Notes under the pieces: generated by a model
Databases searched by the model: none
Seen by the model: only the letters and a program-made list of their open reading frames with translations
Told to the model about the DNA's origin: nothing
Program-made: the position numbers and the translations under genes
Source of the DNA: Cordylochernes scorpioides
Taxonomy: Eukaryota; Arthropoda; Arachnida; Pseudoscorpiones; Chernetidae
Length of the DNA: 64,000 nt
Direction of reading: 5' to 3'
NCBI GenBank assembly: GCA_030710605.1
Contig: CP092879.1
Span: 47,737,946 to 47,801,945 of the forward strand
In this document: positions 44,514 to 55,630 of the stretch, piece after piece
How the letters are laid out: each line of letters opens with the position of its first letter
How positions within the stretch are numbered: the first letter of the stretch is position 1

Positions 44514-44921
44514 CTAGTCATCAATATCATCAAAATCACTTACATCACTTTCGTAGCCATCTTCATTGTTATTTTCAGGATCACCTTCAATATCACTACA
44601 CATTTCAATATGTTGAGTGATAAGGTTTCTTGCATGTTTAAAGCATCCAACGATGATATAGCTGAAGAGATAAATTTGATCTTGCATAAATAATGGACGA
44701 TAGTTTTGAGAATTTTTAAAATTTTTCTCAAGTTGATCAATTTCAGTAGCATCATATTTTCTTAATTTATCTTTAAGATTCAAACTTGAATCGCATCGCG
44801 GGCAAGTATCAGAAGTAATCAGATGATTGTGAAGACAAAGGAAATGAATATGATGACCACATAAAAGTTCAGTAATTGGTTCATCTTTTTCTTCTTTACA
44901 ACTAACACAAATTGAATTCAT
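44514..44921 (-). CDS. Small RING-H2 finger protein (paralogue B)
   Basis: A 135-residue protein, probably an E3 ubiquitin ligase. RING ligands are C5, C8, C21, H23, H26, C29, C40 and C43, exactly the positions found in the protein at 25875-26243. The second half is also alignable: YRPL, then an alpha-helical YLFSYIIVGCFKHARNLITQ-type segment resembling an ankyrin hairpin, then NNNEDG. It then continues with a strongly acidic tail (YESDVSDFDDIDD) that the other copy lacks. The start ATG has A at -3. The ORF is intact although surrounded by satellite, which suggests it is used or young. Sequence identity between the pair is low, so the duplication is not recent. No known orthologue is claimed. 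Confidence 0.75.
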   Translation of the reverse strand: MNSICVSCKEEKDEPITELLCGHHIHFLCLHNHLITSDTCPRCDSSLNLKDKLRKYDATEIDQLEKNFKNSQNYRPLFMQDQIYLFSYIIVGCFKHARNLITQHIEMCSDIEGDPENNNEDGYESDVSDFDDIDD

Positions 44922-44954
44922 TTTTAAATATATTAAAAATACCTTGCAGATGTT

Positions 44955-45104
44955 CTAAAAATCAGAGATTCAGTTAAAATAATATATAAATATTCAGAAA
45001 TTTCGGTAAATATTTCTTCGAAAGGAGTTATGGCGGGAATTCAAAGGTAAACAATGAAATAAATCTTCTCTAGGCCTACTTTGTTTTATTTATAAATTTC
45101 TTAC
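44955..45104 (-). other. Possible 5' UTR intron of RING gene B
   Basis: On the minus strand GCGCCAG/GTAAGAAA at 45105/45104 is a strong donor, and CTGATTTTTAG/AACATC at 44955/44954 a fair acceptor. Together they give a 150-nt intron upstream of the start codon at 44921. Prediction from motifs only. Confidence 0.35.
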
Positions 45105-45122
45105 CTGGCGCGCTCGCCTCCT

Positions 45123-45144
45123 ATTGGCTAAACGCTGAGCCAAT
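45123..45144 (-). promoter_or_regulatory. Paired CCAAT boxes
   Basis: ATTGGCT at 45123-45129 and AGCCAAT at 45138-45144 form an inverted CCAAT pair in a locally GC-rich stretch just upstream of the donor site above. This fits a proximal promoter for RING gene B, though unproven. Confidence 0.35.
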
Positions 45145-45149
45145 AACAA

Positions 45150-45961
45150 GAGATAACGATATAGTGAAGAATTTTCTAGAATTTATTTAACTTTTGGTTT
45201 TGATGATATTTAGGGCGGGATAAAGAAAGGCTGGGATGGCGTGAACGCTTCTGTGACGTTGTCCGCCGAAGCTTTGTCCTTACATGTCGGCGCTTCTTCA
45301 AGGTCATTTACAGCTAACCCCCTCCCGCATTTCTCTCCCTCCCCCCTCCTTTCCTCTAGAACCGGGTGACCTTGAGGCTGACTTTTTCTCTCTGATAGCC
45401 TTCGGTCGTTACTTCCGCGGTTCTTCCGCTCTATTTCTCGTCTCCTATCTTCCCTTCTTCAGTATCGTTCTTCTCCTTTTTGCCTTGCCCTGCTCGCCTC
45501 ATTCATATCATCTACTTTCTTCTATTTTTTTTTTATACATCTTTTTTTTCCCTACTATTTTAATCTCAACCATTCAAAATTATGGATTTGAACTTTTGTC
45601 CGACATTCTGCTAATATATTTTAAAATGGCCATTGTTAGTATATAGCGTTATTATTATAATATATACAATTTATTTATTATATACACAATAGTATATACC
45701 TTGAATTATTTTAGATATGCAAACCGGGTTTACATTAACAATCAATATTTTTATTATAAAGTTACAAATAACAATTATTTCAACACAGAAATTATTATTA
45801 AATTCAACTGTTTACTAAATCTCCTTGTATATATTGAATACATTTTAATTTCCAGGTCTAAAAAGTAAAATATTAAAAATCTTATAAAAATAATTTTAAA
45901 TAAGTAATACGCCCCAAATAGTTTCTCTATTAATATTTAAGATAGGTATTGTGAGAAGAAA
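45150..45961. other. Pyrimidine-rich then AT-rich region
   Basis: 45320-45550 is CT-rich on the plus strand, which gives a 120-residue frame (45284-45646) of low complexity that I do not accept as a gene. 45640-45960 is AT-rich. Nothing else seen. Confidence 0.5.
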
Positions 45962-46146
45962 GATTTTGATGACGTGGTAGTCTACGTTTTCTAATTTTGA
46001 TATCCAAGGGGTAGAACAACAACAACAACAACAAAAGCCTTTATTTAGGGCATTCCGCCCCATACAGGATTCGCCGTATTTACACATCAACAAGAGGAGA
46101 GGGAAGAGGAAGCATTTACAACAAAATAAAGTTGTCTCACATTCAG

Positions 46147-46377
46147 TTACCTATTTACAGATGGGTCATCCTCCAGTATCCCTTGCCCTGCATTCTTTCT
46201 CATGCGCCCAGCTTCTGTGCAGAACTTAAAGTATCTAACAATCAGTAATTCATCATCCAGATCTGAAGAGAGAAGTTGACATATGCGATGGTATCTAAAT
46301 TGACCAAAATTAGGGCTTGGGAAAATTTCAGTACGTTTTTCTGTTAAGAGAGGGCATTGGAAGAAATAGTGAACCAA
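46147..46377 (-). pseudogene. LINE polyprotein C-terminal remnant
   Basis: HYFFQCPLLTEKRTEIF matches the C-terminal His/Cys block of CR1-type polyproteins, followed by LLIVRYFKFCTEAGRMR near the usual end of such proteins. The preceding ~230 bp on the minus strand (46378-46620) has several stops and no RT motif. The catalytic region was deleted, so this is a remnant. Confidence 0.65.
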
Positions 46378-46626
46378 ATCTCTAATACATGAATCGTTCG
46401 TTTTTAGCTATGTCAATCATTGGTTTTATTTTTTCGATCTTAATTTCATTATATTTCAGATTTGTGCCCTTGAGTTGACTTTTTTAATGGTATGAGTCTT
46501 GCTATGTGAAATATGAGGAGTTCCTGTTAGTTGAGTTTTGTTTCTAGATTGTGCATCTTTATTTGTATGTATTTTATTACCTGAATATTTACATCTATTT
46601 ACGGAGATCCGCGGGGGTGCCTCTAG

Positions 46627-47400
46627 CTATATTGGTTCTCCTTTGGCATTCACCACCTGTCCCTCCACTACCATGTAGTTGAAGCCGTTTAGGAGAAGTT
46701 TATTTTCCCTCAACTTCGATCTTATACCTTTCTTGTAAAGTTCCTTTCTCTTTTCTATTAAATTTTTTCTCTGCTCTCTAATCTGGAGGCTGTAATCCCT
46801 GCTCATAAAAATATTGAGTATTCGAAGTTTGGATGAGTTCTTTAGGAGACTTATTCTGGACTCGTGATCAGGAACTTCAATCAGAATAGGCGCCTTTGGT
46901 CCCCTGCCCAGGCGATGACATTCGGCAATTACCACATCATCAGCAATCTGCATATCTTCCGCCATTAACTTCTTGACCTTTTGTAGCAGCAATTCCCGAC
47001 TGCCAGTCTCTGCTGATTCGATGCCATATATTATTAAATTGTTATCTCGGGCTCGTCTCTCCAAAGCCTCCGCGCGTTCTTCCAGATTCCTTATTTTTAG
47101 GGTATTGTGTGAAATTGACCTCGTGTTAGTCGCCAGTGCATCTGTGCACGAAGCTATAGATGTCTCCATTCCAGTCATTCTTCGATCCCAATCCTCCATC
47201 TTCTGCTCAATATTAAGCAACCTTGCATCCAATTTCTCTCCCAATCTATTCACTTCAGCCGAAAGGTTAATTATCAGTAGCTTTAAATCGTTCATTGGTG
47301 CCTGATCCGGAGTTGAGTGAGGCATATTTGTCAATGTGGCCTGTCTTTTCGGCACTGGATTTAGTTCTACACATCCAATTATCAGTAAGACCGTGATCAC
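46627..47400 (-). CDS. LINE ORF1-like coiled-coil protein with degenerate 2A
   Basis: An open frame of 257 residues. Near the N-terminus, LLIIGCVELNPVP (residues 5-17) is a 2A-like ribosome-skipping motif in which the critical NPGP has become NPVP and the usual D is C, so skipping should be lost. Residues about 36-115 are a predicted coiled coil (LSAEVNRLGEKLD, LEERAEALERRARD). From about 118, NNLIIYGIES, then ECHRLGRG...PILIEVP and LRILNIFMSRDYS, follow the RNA-binding pattern of CR1/L1-like ORF1 proteins. Upstream, an in-frame TAA at 47401-47403 separates it from another 60 codons (to 47583) in the same frame, probably the original N-terminus. It is a relic or a shortened ORF1. Confidence 0.7.
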   Translation of the reverse strand: MITVLLIIGCVELNPVPKRQATLTNMPHSTPDQAPMNDLKLLIINLSAEVNRLGEKLDARLLNIEQKMEDWDRRMTGMETSIASCTDALATNTRSISHNTLKIRNLEERAEALERRARDNNLIIYGIESAETGSRELLLQKVKKLMAEDMQIADDVVIAECHRLGRGPKAPILIEVPDHESRISLLKNSSKLRILNIFMSRDYSLQIREQRKNLIEKRKELYKKGIRSKLRENKLLLNGFNYMVVEGQVVNAKGEPI

Positions 47401-47819
47401 TTACAGCCAGTAAGCCATCGAACAGTCCATCAAAGTTACTCCAGTTCTATCCCTGTAATATTTCATCTTATTGAGTTTAGTCTTAAAATCGGCAATTTTT
47501 ACCGTAAGCTCTATTGGCTTTGTTATGCAAATCACCATGTATAAAACAATCATCAAATATGCAAATTTTGCGATCAATCTCATTTTGTTTCACCGCGTTA
47601 ACTTTATTTTACTTTTCAATATGATATATATCGTATTATTTCGAATATCGAATTTAAAAGATCAAAAGCAAGGAGAAAATATTTTCAGGTCAAAAAAGAA
47701 AGAAAGAAAGTACACTTATCTGGAGCCGTAGCGCGGTGCGACCGTCCAGCCCTGTCTCCTAGCGGCGATTTTGATGACGTGGTAGTCTACGTTTTCTAAT
47801 TTTGATATCCAAGGGGTAG

Positions 47820-47939
47820 TTCCTGTACTAGACTATTTCTTTGTTTAGTAAATTATTTCAATAAACCCTGATTCTCTCTCAAATCCAAAGCCATTTGAGA
47901 ACTTATGTTATCAAGAGGCGAGTTGAGAATTATAGGCAC
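47820..47939. other. Short spacer before satellite array 2
   Basis: Unique sequence, no gene seen. Confidence 0.5.
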
Positions 47940-48427
47940 ATATATATTAATTATTAATAATACAAAGGATAAAGAATTATAGACACTAACATAGCTTTGT
48001 TGCTGTGACTGATACAAAGAATAAAGTAGTATAGACACTAAGATAGGATAGTTTCTGTGACTAATACAAAGAAGAAAGAAATATAGACCCCAATATAGCA
48101 TTGTTGCTGTGACTGATACAAAGAATAAAGAATTATAGACACTAACATAGCATTGTTTTTGTAACTAATACAAAGTAAAAAGAATTATAGACAGTAACAT
48201 AGCATTGTTTCTGTAACTGATACAAAGAAGAAAGAAATATAGACACTACATAGCATTGTTGCTCTAACTAATACAAAGTAAAACGAATTATAGACACTAA
48301 CATAGCATTGTTGTTGTAACTAATACAAAGAAGAAAGAATTATAGACACTACAATATGATTTTTGCTGTAACTAATACAAAGTAAAAAGAATTATAGACA
48401 GCAACATAGCATTATTGCTGAAACTCT

Positions 48428-48467
48428 CCTCTCTTAGTGTCTATAATTCTTTCTTTTTTGTATTATA
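48428..48467 (-). repeat. Inverted satellite fragment
   Basis: TTAGTGTCTATAATTCTTTC and the following TTTTTTGTATTA are the reverse complement of the ordinary unit, inside an otherwise single-orientation array. One small inversion event. Confidence 0.7.
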
Positions 48468-51400
48468 GTTTCTGTGTCTGATATAAAGAAAAAGAATTAT
48501 AGACACTAACATAGCATTTTTGCTGTAACTAATACAAAGAAGAAAAAATATACACACTAAAAAAGGATAGTTTCTGTGTCTGATACGAAGGAGAAAATAT
48601 TATAGATACTAACATAGCATTGTTGCTGTAACTAATACAAAGAAGAATGAATTATAGACACTAAGATAGGATAGTTTCTGTGACTGATACGATGGAGAAG
48701 GTATTATAGACACTAACATAGCATTGTTACTGTGACTACTACAAAAAAGAAAGAATTTAGACAGTAAGATAGGATAGTTTCTGTGACTGATACAAAGGAG
48801 AAAGTATTATAGACACTAACATAGCATTGTTGCTGTGACTGATACAAAGAAGAAAGAATTATAGACACAAAGATAGGATAGTTTCTGTGACTGATACAAA
48901 GGAGAATGTATTATAGACACTAAGATAGGATAGTTCCTGTGACTGATACAAAGGAGAAAGTATTATAGACACTAACATAGCATTGTTGCTGTGACTGATA
49001 CAAAGATGAAAGAATTATAGACACTAAGATAGGATAGTTTCTGTGTCTGATACGAAGGAGAAAATATTATAGATATTAACATAGCATTGTTGCTATAACT
49101 AATACAAAGAAGAATGAATTATAGACATTAAGATAGGATAGTTTCTGTGACTGATACGATGGAGAAGGTATTATAGACACTAACATAGCATTGTTACTGT
49201 GACTACTACAAAAAAAAAGAATTTAGACAGTAAGAAAGGATAGTTTCTGTGAGTGATACAAAGAGAAAGTATTATAGACACTAACATAGCATTGTTGCTG
49301 TGACAGATACAAAGATGAAAGAATTATAGACACTAAGATAGGATAGTTTATTTGACTGATACAAAGGAGAATGTATTATAGACACTAACATAGTATTGTT
49401 GCTGTAACTAATGCAAAAAAGAAAGAATTATAGACACTAAAATAATTTCTGTGACTGATACAAAGGAGAATGTAGTATAGACACTAACATAGCAGTGTTG
49501 CTGTGACTAATACAAAGAAGAAAGAATTATAGACACTAAGATAGGATAGTTTCTGTGACTGATACAAAAAATAAAGAATTATAGATTCTGACATAGCATT
49601 GTTGCTAGACTGATACAAAGGAGAAAGTATTATAGACACTAACATAGCATTGTTACTGTGACTAATACAGAGGAGAAAGAAATTTAATAAATAACATAGC
49701 ATTGTTGGTGTGACAAATACAAAAGAGAAAGTATTTTAGACACTAACATAGCATTGTTGCTGTGACTGAAACAAAGGAGAAAGAAATTTAATCACTAACA
49801 TAGCATTGTTGGTGTAACAAATTCAAAAGAGAAAGTATTTTAGACACTAACATAGCATTGTTGCTGTGACTGAAACCAAGGAGAAAGAAATTTAATCACT
49901 AACATAGTATTGTTGGTGTGACAATTACAAAGAAGAAAGAATATTAGACACTAAAATAGCATTGTTTCTGTGTTTAAAAAAGCTATAAAAATTATAGACA
50001 CTAACCTAGCATTGTTGCTGTGAACAATACAAAGGTGTAGGAATTACAGATACTAATCTAGCATTGTTGCTGTGACTGAAACAAAGGAGAAAAAAATTTA
50101 GACACTAACATAGCATTGTTGTTGTGACCAATATAAAGAAAAAAATTATGGACACTAAGATATGATAGTTTATGTAACTCATACAATGGAAAAAGTATTA
50201 TAGACACTAACATAGCGTTGTTGCTGTGACTCATACAAAGATGAAATAATTATAGACACTAAGATAGGATAGTTTCTGTGACTGATACAAAGAATAGAAA
50301 ATCATAGACCTTAACATAGCATTATTGTTGTGCCTAACACAAATAAGAAATATTTATAGACACTAACATAGCATTGTTGCTGTGACTAATACAAAGAATA
50401 AAGGAATATAAACTCTAACATTACAGTGTTGTTGTAACTAATACAAAGGAGAAGGATTTATAGACAATAACATAGCATTGTTGCTGTGACTGATACAAAG
50501 GATAGAAAATCATTGACATTAACATAGCATTATTGTTGTAAACTTTACAAAGAATAAAGAATTATAGATACTGACATAGCATTGTTTCTGTGACTGATAC
50601 AAAGGAGAAAGAATTATAGACACTAACATAACATTGTTGCTGTGACTAATACAAAATAAAAATAATTATAGACACTAAGATAGGATAGTTTCTGTGACTG
50701 ATACAAAGGAGAAAGTATTATAGACACTAACATAGCATTGTTACTTTGACTAATACAAAGGAGAAAGAAATTTAATCAATAACATAGCATTGTTGGTGTG
50801 ACAAATACAAAGGTGAAATAATATTAGACACTAACATAGCATTGTTACTGTGATTAATACAAAGAAAAATGAATTATAGACACTAAGGTAGGATATATTT
50901 TGTGACTGCAACAAAGGAGAAAGAAATTTAGACACTAACATAGCATTGTTGTTGTGACAAATACAAAAGAGAAAGTATTTTTTAGACACTAACATAGAAT
51001 TGTTGCTGTGACTGAAACAAAAGAGAAAGATATTTTAATCACTAACATAGCATTGTTGGTGTAACAAATACAAAAGAGAAAGTATTTTAGACACTAACAT
51101 AGCATTGTTGCTGTGACTGAAACAAAGGAGAAAGAAATTTAATCACTAACATAGCATTGTTGGTGTGACAAATACAAAGAAGAAAGAATATTAGACACTA
51201 AAATAGCATTGTTTCTGTGTCTAAAAAAGCTGTAAAATTATAGACACTAACATAGCATTGTTGCTGTGAACAATACAAAGGTGTAAGAATTATAGATACT
51301 AATCTAGCATTGTTGCTGTGACTGAAACAAAGGAGAAAGAAATTTAGACACTAACATATATTGTTGTTGTGACCAATATGAAGAAAAAAGTAATAGACAC

Positions 51401-54400
51401 TAAGATAGGATAGTTTCTGTAACTGATACAAAGGAAAAAGTATTATAGACACTAACATAGCGTTGTTGCTGTGACTGATACAAAGATGAAAGAATTATAG
51501 ACACTAGGATAGGATAGTTTATTTGACTGATACAAAGAAGAATGTATTATAGACACTAACATAGCATTGTTGCTGTGACTAATACAGAGAAGAAAGAATT
51601 ATAGACACTAAGATAGGATAGTTTCTGTGACTCATACAAAGGACAATGTATTATAGACACTAACATAGCATTGTTGTTGTGACTTATACAAATAAGAAAG
51701 ATTTATAGACACTAACATAGCATTGTTACTGTAACTAATACAAAGAAGAAAGAATTATTGACACTAAGATAGGATAGTTTCTGTGACTGATACAAAGAAT
51801 AAAGAATTATAGATTCTGACATAGCATTGTTTTTGTGACTGATACAAAGGAGAAAGAATCATAGACACTAACATAGCATTGTTGCTGTGAATAATACAAA
51901 GGAGGAAGAATTATAGACACTAATATAGGATAGTTTCTGTGACTGATACAAAGGAGAAAGTATTATAGACACTAACATAGCATTGTTACTGTGACTAATA
52001 CAAAGGAGAAAGAAATTTAATCAATAACATAGCATTGTTGGTGTGAAAAATACGAAGGAGAAAGAATATTAGACACTAAAAGAGCATTGTTACTGTGACT
52101 AAAACAAAGAAGAAAGAATTATAGACACTAAGGTAGGGTATATTCTGTGACTGCAACAAAGGAGAAAGAAATTTAGATACTAACATAGCATTGTTGTTGT
52201 GACAAATACAAAAGAGAAAGTATTTTTTAGACACTAACATAGCATTGTTGCTGTGACTGAAACAAAAGAGAAAGAAATTAAATCACTAACATAGCATTGT
52301 TGGTGTAACAAATACAAAAGAGAAAGTATTTTAGACACTAACTTAGCATTGTTGCTGTGACTGAAACAAAGGAGAAAGAAATTTAATTACTAACATAGTA
52401 TTGTTGGTGTGACAAATACAAAGAAGAAAGAATATCAGACACTAAAAAGACTGTGTCTAAAAAAGCTGTAAAAATTATAGACACTAATAAGCATTGTTGC
52501 TGTGACTGATACAAAGATGAAATAATTATAGACACCAACATAACATTGTTGCTGTGACTAATACAAAGGAGAAAGTATTATAGATACTAACATATAATTG
52601 TTGCTGTGATTGATACAACAGATAAAGTATTATAGACACTAATATGGCATTCATGCAGTGACTGATACGAAATAGAAAGTTTTATAGACACTAACATACC
52701 ATAGTTTCTGTGACTGATACAAAGAAGACAGATTTATAGACACCAACATAGCATTGCTGCTGTGACAAATACAAAGGAGAAGATATTTTAAAACTAACAT
52801 AGCATTGTTGCTGTGACTGATACAAAGGAGAAAGAATTATAGACACTAACATAGCGTTGTTGCTGTGACTGATACAAAATTGAAAGAATTATAGACACTA
52901 GGATAGGATAGTTTATTTGACTGATACCATGGAGAATGTATTATAGACACTAACATAGCATTGTTGCTGTGACTAATACAAAGAAGAAAGAATTATAGAC
53001 TCTAGGATAGGATAGTTTATTTGACTGATACCAAGGAGAATGTATTATAGACACTAACATAGCATTGTTACTGTGACTAATACAAAGTAGAAAGAAATTT
53101 AATCAATAACATAGCATTGTTGGTGTGACAAATACAAAGGAGAAAGAATATTAGACACTAAAAGAGCATTGTTACTGTGACTAAAACAAAGAAGAAAGAA
53201 TTATAGACACTAAGGTAGGGTATATTCTGTGACTGCAAAAAAGGAGAAAGAAATTTAGACACTAACATAGCATTGTTGTTGTGACAAATACAAAAGAGAA
53301 AGTATTTTAGACACTAACATAGCATTGTTGCTGTGACTGAAACAAAAGAGAACGACATTTAATCACTAACATAGCATTGATGGTGTAATAAATACAAAAG
53401 AGAAAGTATTTTAGACACTAACATAGCATTGTTGCTGTGACTGAAACAAAGGAGAAAGAAATTTAATCACTAACATAGTATTGTTGGTGTGACAAATACA
53501 AAGAAGAAAGAATATTAGACACTAAAAAGACATTGTTTCTTTGTCTAAAAAAGCTGTAAAAATTATAGACACTAACATGGCATTGTTGCTGTGAACAACA
53601 CAGAGGTGTAAGAATTATAGATACTAATCTAGCATTGTTGCTGTGACTGAGACAAAAGAGAAAGGAATTTAGACACTAACATAATATTGTTGTTGTGACC
53701 AATATAAAAAAGAAAAAATTATAGACACTAAAATAGGATAGTTTCTGTGACTGATACAAAGGGAAAAGTATTATAAACACTAACATAGCATTGTTGCTGT
53801 GACTAATACAAAGAAGAAAGAATTATAGAGATAAACATATCATTGTTGCTGTGACTAATACAAAGAATAAAGAATTATATATGCTAACATAGCATTGTTG
53901 CTGTAACTAATACAAGGTAAAAAGAATTATAGACACTAACATAGCATTATAGCTGTGACAAATACAAAGAATAAAGGAATATAGACACTAACATAGCATT
54001 GTTATTGTAACTATTACAAAGTAAAAATAATTATAGACAGTAACATGGCATTATTGCTGCGAATAATACAAAAAAGGAAGAATTATAGACAATAACATAG
54101 CAGTGTTGTTCTAACTAATACAAAGGAGAAAGAATAATATAGATACTAACATAGCATTGTTGCTGTGACTGATACAAAGGAGAAAGAATTATAGATACTA
54201 ACATAGAATTGTTGTTGTACTAATACCAAGTAAAAAGAATTATAGGCAGTAACATAGCATTTTTGCTGTGACTAATACAAAGAAGAAAGAATTATAGGCA
54301 TTAACATAGCATTGTTGCTGTGGCTAATAAGATGAATAAAGAATTATAGGCATTAACATAGCATTGTTGCTGTGACTAATACAAAGTATAAAGAATTATA

Positions 54401-55529
54401 GGCACTAACATAGCATTGTTTCTGTGACTAATATAAAGAATAAAGAATTATAGGCACTAACATAGCATTGTTGCAGTGAATAATACAAAAAAGAAAGAAT
54501 TATAGGCACAAAGATAGCATTGATGCTGTGAATAATACAAAGAAGAAAGAATTAGAGACACCAACATAGCATTGTTGTTGTAACTAATACAAAGAATAAA
54601 GAATTATAGATACACTAACATAGCATGGTTGCTGTGACTAATACAAAGTATAAAGAAATATAGACACTAACATAGCTTTGTTGTTGTAACTAATACAAAG
54701 AATAAAGAATTATAGATACACTAATATAGCATTGTTGCTGTGACTAATACAAAGAATAAAGAATTATAGACACTAACATAGCATTGTTGCTGTGACTAAT
54801 ACAAAGAAGAAAGAATTATAGACACCAACATAGCATTGTTGCTGTGACTATTGCAAATAATAAAGAATTATAGGCACTAACATAGCATTGATGCTGTGAA
54901 TAATACAAAGAAGAAAAAATTATAGACACTAACATAGCATTGTTGTTGTAACTAATACAAAGAAGAAAGAATTATAGACACTAACATAGCATTGTTGTTT
55001 TAATTAATACAAAGAAGAAAGAAATATAGGCACTAACATAGCATTGTTGTTGTAACTAATACAAAGAAGAAAGAATTATAGGCAATAACATAGCATTGTT
55101 GCTGTGAATAATACAAAGAAGAAAACACTATAGGCACTAAGATAGCATTGATGCTGTGAATAATACAGAGAAGAAAGAATTATATACACTAACATTGCAT
55201 TGTTGTTGTAACTAATACAAAGAAGAAAGAATTATAGACACTAACATTGCATTGTTGTTGTAACTAATACAAAGAAGAAAGAATTATACACTCCAACATA
55301 GCATTTTTGTTTTAACAATTACAAAGAATAAATAATTATTGATACTAACATAGCATTGTTGCTGTGACTAATACAAAGAAGAAAGAATTATAGAGACTAA
55401 CATATCATTGTTGCTGTGACTAATACAAAGAATAAAGAATTATATATACTTACATAGCATTGTTGCTGTAACTAATACATGGTGAAAGAATTATAGACAG
55501 TAACATAGCATTGTTGCTGCGAATAATAC

Positions 55530-55630
55530 AAAAAAGGAAGTTTTTCACGTTTAAAGAAACACATTGCTCTCGTTTATTTTCATTTAATACTTTATAGCAA
55601 TTCTTTTCTCTATTTACAAAAAAAGGAAGT
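55530..55630. mobile_element. 77-bp insertion in satellite with 12-bp duplication
   Basis: Non-satellite sequence 55542-55618 is flanked by AAAAAAGGAAGT at 55530-55541 and 55619-55630. A related satellite unit without the insert (for example near 58111-58122) shows one copy of this 12-mer. The origin of the insert is unknown. Confidence 0.6.

Larger units (their letters stand above)
45962..47819 (-). mobile_element. Internally deleted CR1-like LINE between 53-bp repeats
   Basis: A 53-bp sequence (starts GATTTTGATGACGTGGTAG, ends CCAAGGGGTAG) is present without differences at 45962-46014 and 47767-47819. The 1752-bp insert reads on the minus strand: a 5' UTR, an N-terminal region with a 2A-like motif, a coiled-coil ORF1, a gap where endonuclease and RT should be, the C-terminal His/Cys block, and a 3' end with AATAAAGGC followed by (TTG)n at 46015-46035. 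The (TTG)n tail and 2A-type start fit the CR1/L2 group. The flanking repeat is very long for a LINE target duplication. Confidence 0.75.

Noticed and set aside
45284..45646. 120-residue frame with apparent membrane segments
   Set aside because: It comes from a CT-rich low-complexity stretch; leucine/phenylalanine/serine richness is expected there and there is no homology or conservation to support it.
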